A program made the translations under genes and the position numbers. A stretch of 64,000 nucleotides of DNA from Chitinophaga polysaccharea (GTDB taxonomy: Bacteria; Bacteroidota; Bacteroidia; Chitinophagales; Chitinophagaceae). Under the pieces are notes generated by a model. That model saw nothing but the letters and a program-made list of their open reading frames with translations, did not search any database and was not told the origin of the DNA. Position 1 is the first letter of the stretch, and each line of letters opens with the position of its first letter. The stretch spans positions 2,914,001 to 2,978,000 of the forward strand of contig NZ_CABFVU010000001.1 of the NCBI RefSeq assembly GCF_902150045.1, read 5' to 3'. Below are positions 61,843-64,000 of this stretch, piece by piece.

Positions 61843-62805
61843 ATGAAAAAAAGAAGATCCTTACCGGCCGCTTTGTTTTGCCTGCTGGCCATTGGCGCTA
61901 CTGCCCAGAATAATGGAAATAACCAGGACACACTTGCAGTAGCGGCATGTAAAAAATGTCTGGTAATAGCGGAACAATCACAGCACCGGATCGTGATTGC
62001 AGAAGTGCCTTCCGGGAGGGTGATCTGGGAATGGAAACCGGAAAGCTCTAATGTGCAGCCGGCACATGTAAAATGGTTCAGTAATCCCAGCGATGCTAAA
62101 ATGGTGTACAATAACGGGTACGTGTTAATGAATGCCTCCGGTGGAGGCGTAGCGCTGATCAGGGTGGCTGATAAGAAAACCATATTCTATGCCTACGTAG
62201 GCGGCAATACCCATTCCGCCGAACTGTTGCCCGATGGCAATATTGTAAGCGCTTCCAGCACCGGCAATTACCTGATGGTGTTTAAAACAGATACCCTGCA
62301 TTACCCCGGTGATGTATATACGAAAAAGATCCCCATCGATTTCGGCCATAACGTAGTATGGGATGCAAAACAGCAGCGGTTATGGTCTGCCGCCAGGGAA
62401 CATATGCATTCCTTCCGGTACAACTTTAACTGTAATGCTCCGGACCTGGTACAGGATACAGTTTTTTCCCTTCCGGGCACAGAAGCACATGACCTGTTCC
62501 CTGTATATGGCGAAAATAGTTTATGGCTTACCAACACCACCAACGTATACAAGTTTGATCCCGTTACCCTGAAGCTGACGCAGGCAGATGTGGTGCAGGC
62601 AAATATTAAAAGCGTTTCCTCCGCAGGGAATGGGTTTCCAACCATTGTGGCCAGGCCTAAAGTGTCCTGGTGGACAGACGAGGTGATAGACGCCAAAGGC
62701 AAGCGCCTGTTCATCCGGAAAGGCTGGAAGATCTACAAAGCAAGATGGGTGGTGCCTAATACATTTAGCTACCCGGCAGGCGATCAGATGCATTTGTGCA
62801 GGTAA
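61843..62805 (+). CDS. Exported DUF6528-like beta-propeller protein
   Basis: The ATG at 61843 (MKKRRSLPAALFCLLAIGATA) gives a signal peptide; the frame can be read back to 61801 without it. The 320-residue protein has repeated blades (LVIAEQSQHRIVIAEVPSGRVIWEWKPES, VYNNGYVLMNASGGGVALIRV, AELLPDGNIVSASSTGNYLMVF) with conserved His-rich positions, as in the DUF6528 group. It is probably a periplasmic propeller. Function is unknown. Confidence 0.75.
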   Translation: MKKRRSLPAALFCLLAIGATAQNNGNNQDTLAVAACKKCLVIAEQSQHRIVIAEVPSGRVIWEWKPESSNVQPAHVKWFSNPSDAKMVYNNGYVLMNASGGGVALIRVADKKTIFYAYVGGNTHSAELLPDGNIVSASSTGNYLMVFKTDTLHYPGDVYTKKIPIDFGHNVVWDAKQQRLWSAAREHMHSFRYNFNCNAPDLVQDTVFSLPGTEAHDLFPVYGENSLWLTNTTNVYKFDPVTLKLTQADVVQANIKSVSSAGNGFPTIVARPKVSWWTDEVIDAKGKRLFIRKGWKIYKARWVVPNTFSYPAGDQMHLCR

Positions 62806-62835
62806 AACCCTTTAATCTTCGTACTTTTGCGGCAA

Positions 62836-64000
62836 ATGCAAAAAGAAAAGTACGCAATAGGTAATATTCTTACCAATCTCAAGATCGATTCACTCAATGA
62901 AATGCAGCAGGCATCGGTGGAAGCGAACAAGCATCACGATGATGTAATCCTGTTGTCAGCTACCGGTTCCGGTAAAACGCTGGCATTCCTGCTGCCCATC
63001 CTGGAACGGCTCGATCCTGCCAATAAAAGCACCCAGGCCCTCATAGTGGTGCCTTCCCGTGAGCTGGCCTTACAGATAGAGAAAGTGTTCAAACAGATGG
63101 GCACGGGGTATAAAATCACCGCCTGTTATGGCGGGCACCTGCGGGAAACAGAGGAAAATAACCTGATACAGCCTCCTGCGGTGATTGTGGGTACACCCGG
63201 CCGCCTGGGGGATCATATCCGCAGGGGAAATATAACCACCGCGGCCATTGAAACCCTGGTGCTTGATGAATTTGATAAAACCCTGGAACTGGGTTTCCAG
63301 GAGGAAGTGTCTTTCATCATAGCGTCATTGCCAAATATCAAAAAGCGGATGCTTACGTCGGCTACGGAATCAGTGGAGATCCCGGACTTCCTGGCGCTGA
63401 ACAATCCGGAAAAGCTGGACTTCCTGCCGGAAGAAGGCACTCCTGCCGCCCGCTTAACGATCAAAGAAGTATTATCGCCTGAAAATGATAAGGTAGAGAC
63501 CCTGTTCCGCCTGATCTGTTACCTTGGCAACCGCTCTACCATTGTGTTCTGTAACCATCGCGAAGCAGTGGAGCGCACCAGCAGAATGCTGTCTGAAAAA
63601 AGTATTATCAATACCTTCTATCATGGCGCCATGGAGCAGCGGGAGCGGGATGCCGCCCTCTGTAAGTTCCGCAACGGCTCTGTAAATGTACTCGTTACAA
63701 CAGACCTGGCCGCCCGTGGGCTGGATATTCCGAATATCCGTTACATTATTCATTTCCACCTGCCGCATACGGAAGACAGCTGGACGCACCGCAACGGCCG
63801 TACCGCCAGGATGGAAGCCAGCGGAACCGCCATACTCATACTGGCGCCCGACGAAAAACGCATGCCTTACCTGGCAGATGAAGTGATCGAAAATATAGAA
63901 CTGCCTGCCACCTCTACTATACCCGACAAACCAAAATGGACCACCATTTTTATTGGCGCCGGTAAAAAAGATAAAGTGAATAAAGTAGATATTGTTGGGT
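62836..64000 (+). CDS. DEAD-box RNA helicase (3' end outside window)
   Basis: The frame from the ATG at 62836 is open to the window edge (388 codons). It has Q-motif-like SLNEMQQASVEA, Walker A ATGSGKT, PSRELALQ, TPGRLGDHI, the DEFD variant of DEAD, SAT, VFCNHREA, TTDLAARGLDIPN and HRNGRTARM. It is a full helicase core, missing only part of the C-terminus. Such proteins unwind RNA in ribosome assembly or mRNA decay. DEFD in place of DEAD is a mild variation. Confidence 0.95.
   Translation, partial: MQKEKYAIGNILTNLKIDSLNEMQQASVEANKHHDDVILLSATGSGKTLAFLLPILERLDPANKSTQALIVVPSRELALQIEKVFKQMGTGYKITACYGGHLRETEENNLIQPPAVIVGTPGRLGDHIRRGNITTAAIETLVLDEFDKTLELGFQEEVSFIIASLPNIKKRMLTSATESVEIPDFLALNNPEKLDFLPEEGTPAARLTIKEVLSPENDKVETLFRLICYLGNRSTIVFCNHREAVERTSRMLSEKSIINTFYHGAMEQRERDAALCKFRNGSVNVLVTTDLAARGLDIPNIRYIIHFHLPHTEDSWTHRNGRTARMEASGTAILILAPDEKRMPYLADEVIENIELPATSTIPDKPKWTTIFIGAGKKDKVNKVDIVG

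Overview
The window reads as chromosomal DNA of a free-living, glycan-degrading member of the Bacteroidota, most likely a Chitinophaga-like Chitinophagaceae. The basis is a SusC/SusD pair with a FecR/ECF-sigma regulator, several TonB-dependent receptors with carboxypeptidase-regulatory N-termini, many short lipoproteins, LytTR regulators, a SWIB-domain histone-like protein, and TAnnTTTG-type promoter elements with few Shine-Dalgarno sites. The genus is an inference. No rRNA, tRNA, CRISPR array, integrase or intact IS element was seen.

Layout. (1) 1-7741, minus strand: a polysaccharide utilisation locus of ECF sigma factor, FecR anti-sigma, SusC with STN domain, SusD and a partial exported GH130 enzyme. 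(2) 7859-9511: an exported chorismate mutase, then a scar in which a frameshifted AraC gene is joined to the tail of a metallo-beta-lactamase gene. (3) 9523-14160, minus: GH2 and GH97 operon with a possible 27-codon leader ORF. (4) 14517-18891: LytTR response regulator and LytS-type kinase, divergent from a TonB receptor, with a 27-bp palindrome between them. (5) 18893-24980: a GH97 remnant divergent from an L-fucose operon (GH29 fucosidase, aldo-keto reductase, FucP transporter, zinc dehydrogenase). Its promoter region has two LacI-type operators and a second short leader ORF. (6) 25048-31831, minus: PIN/HTH toxin-antitoxin pair, serine hydrolase, papain-like lipoprotein, 6-bladed propeller lipoprotein, NVEALA-like secreted protein and a GT-C/TMTC-like membrane protein. 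(7) 32334-38085: cytochrome c-tailed propeller dehydrogenase, MacB-like permease and methyltransferase.

(8) 38419-43750, plus, is the most unusual region. It has YHS and SCO lipoproteins, a cysteine-rich exported protein, an AraC regulator, and then two divergent CydA-like membrane proteins. Each of these two carries a C-terminal c-type haem domain, and each has a tiny membrane protein beside it. The cytochrome bd haem ligands appear to be partitioned between the two large subunits. A Crp/Fnr regulator gene with an upstream TTGACC-AA-GGTCAA palindrome follows, then ilvD.

(9) 46210-51165: M60-type metallopeptidase, a flavin reductase with its core deleted, a Na+/H+ antiporter and a SWIB protein. 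(10) 51509-54556: an unrecognised protein, a tandem pair of duplicated lipoproteins, and a metallopeptidase-like lipoprotein gene broken by two frameshifts. (11) 54905-61049, plus: membrane-anchored LytTR regulator, TonB receptor, parallel beta-helix lipoprotein and dihaem cytochrome lipoprotein. A period-21 direct repeat in front of the receptor is a natural LytTR site. (12) 61057-64000: a large nested inverted repeat, two secreted proteins of unknown function and the first part of a DEAD-box RNA helicase.

The genes fit an organism that takes mannose-, galactose-, glucose- and fucose-containing glycans, possibly glycoprotein glycans, through outer-membrane receptors. It also has several haem-protein systems facing the periplasm. 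At least four genes are remnants: the AraC/MBL junction, GH97 C-domain, flavin reductase and metallopeptidase. That is many for 64 kb and suggests recent deletional decay.
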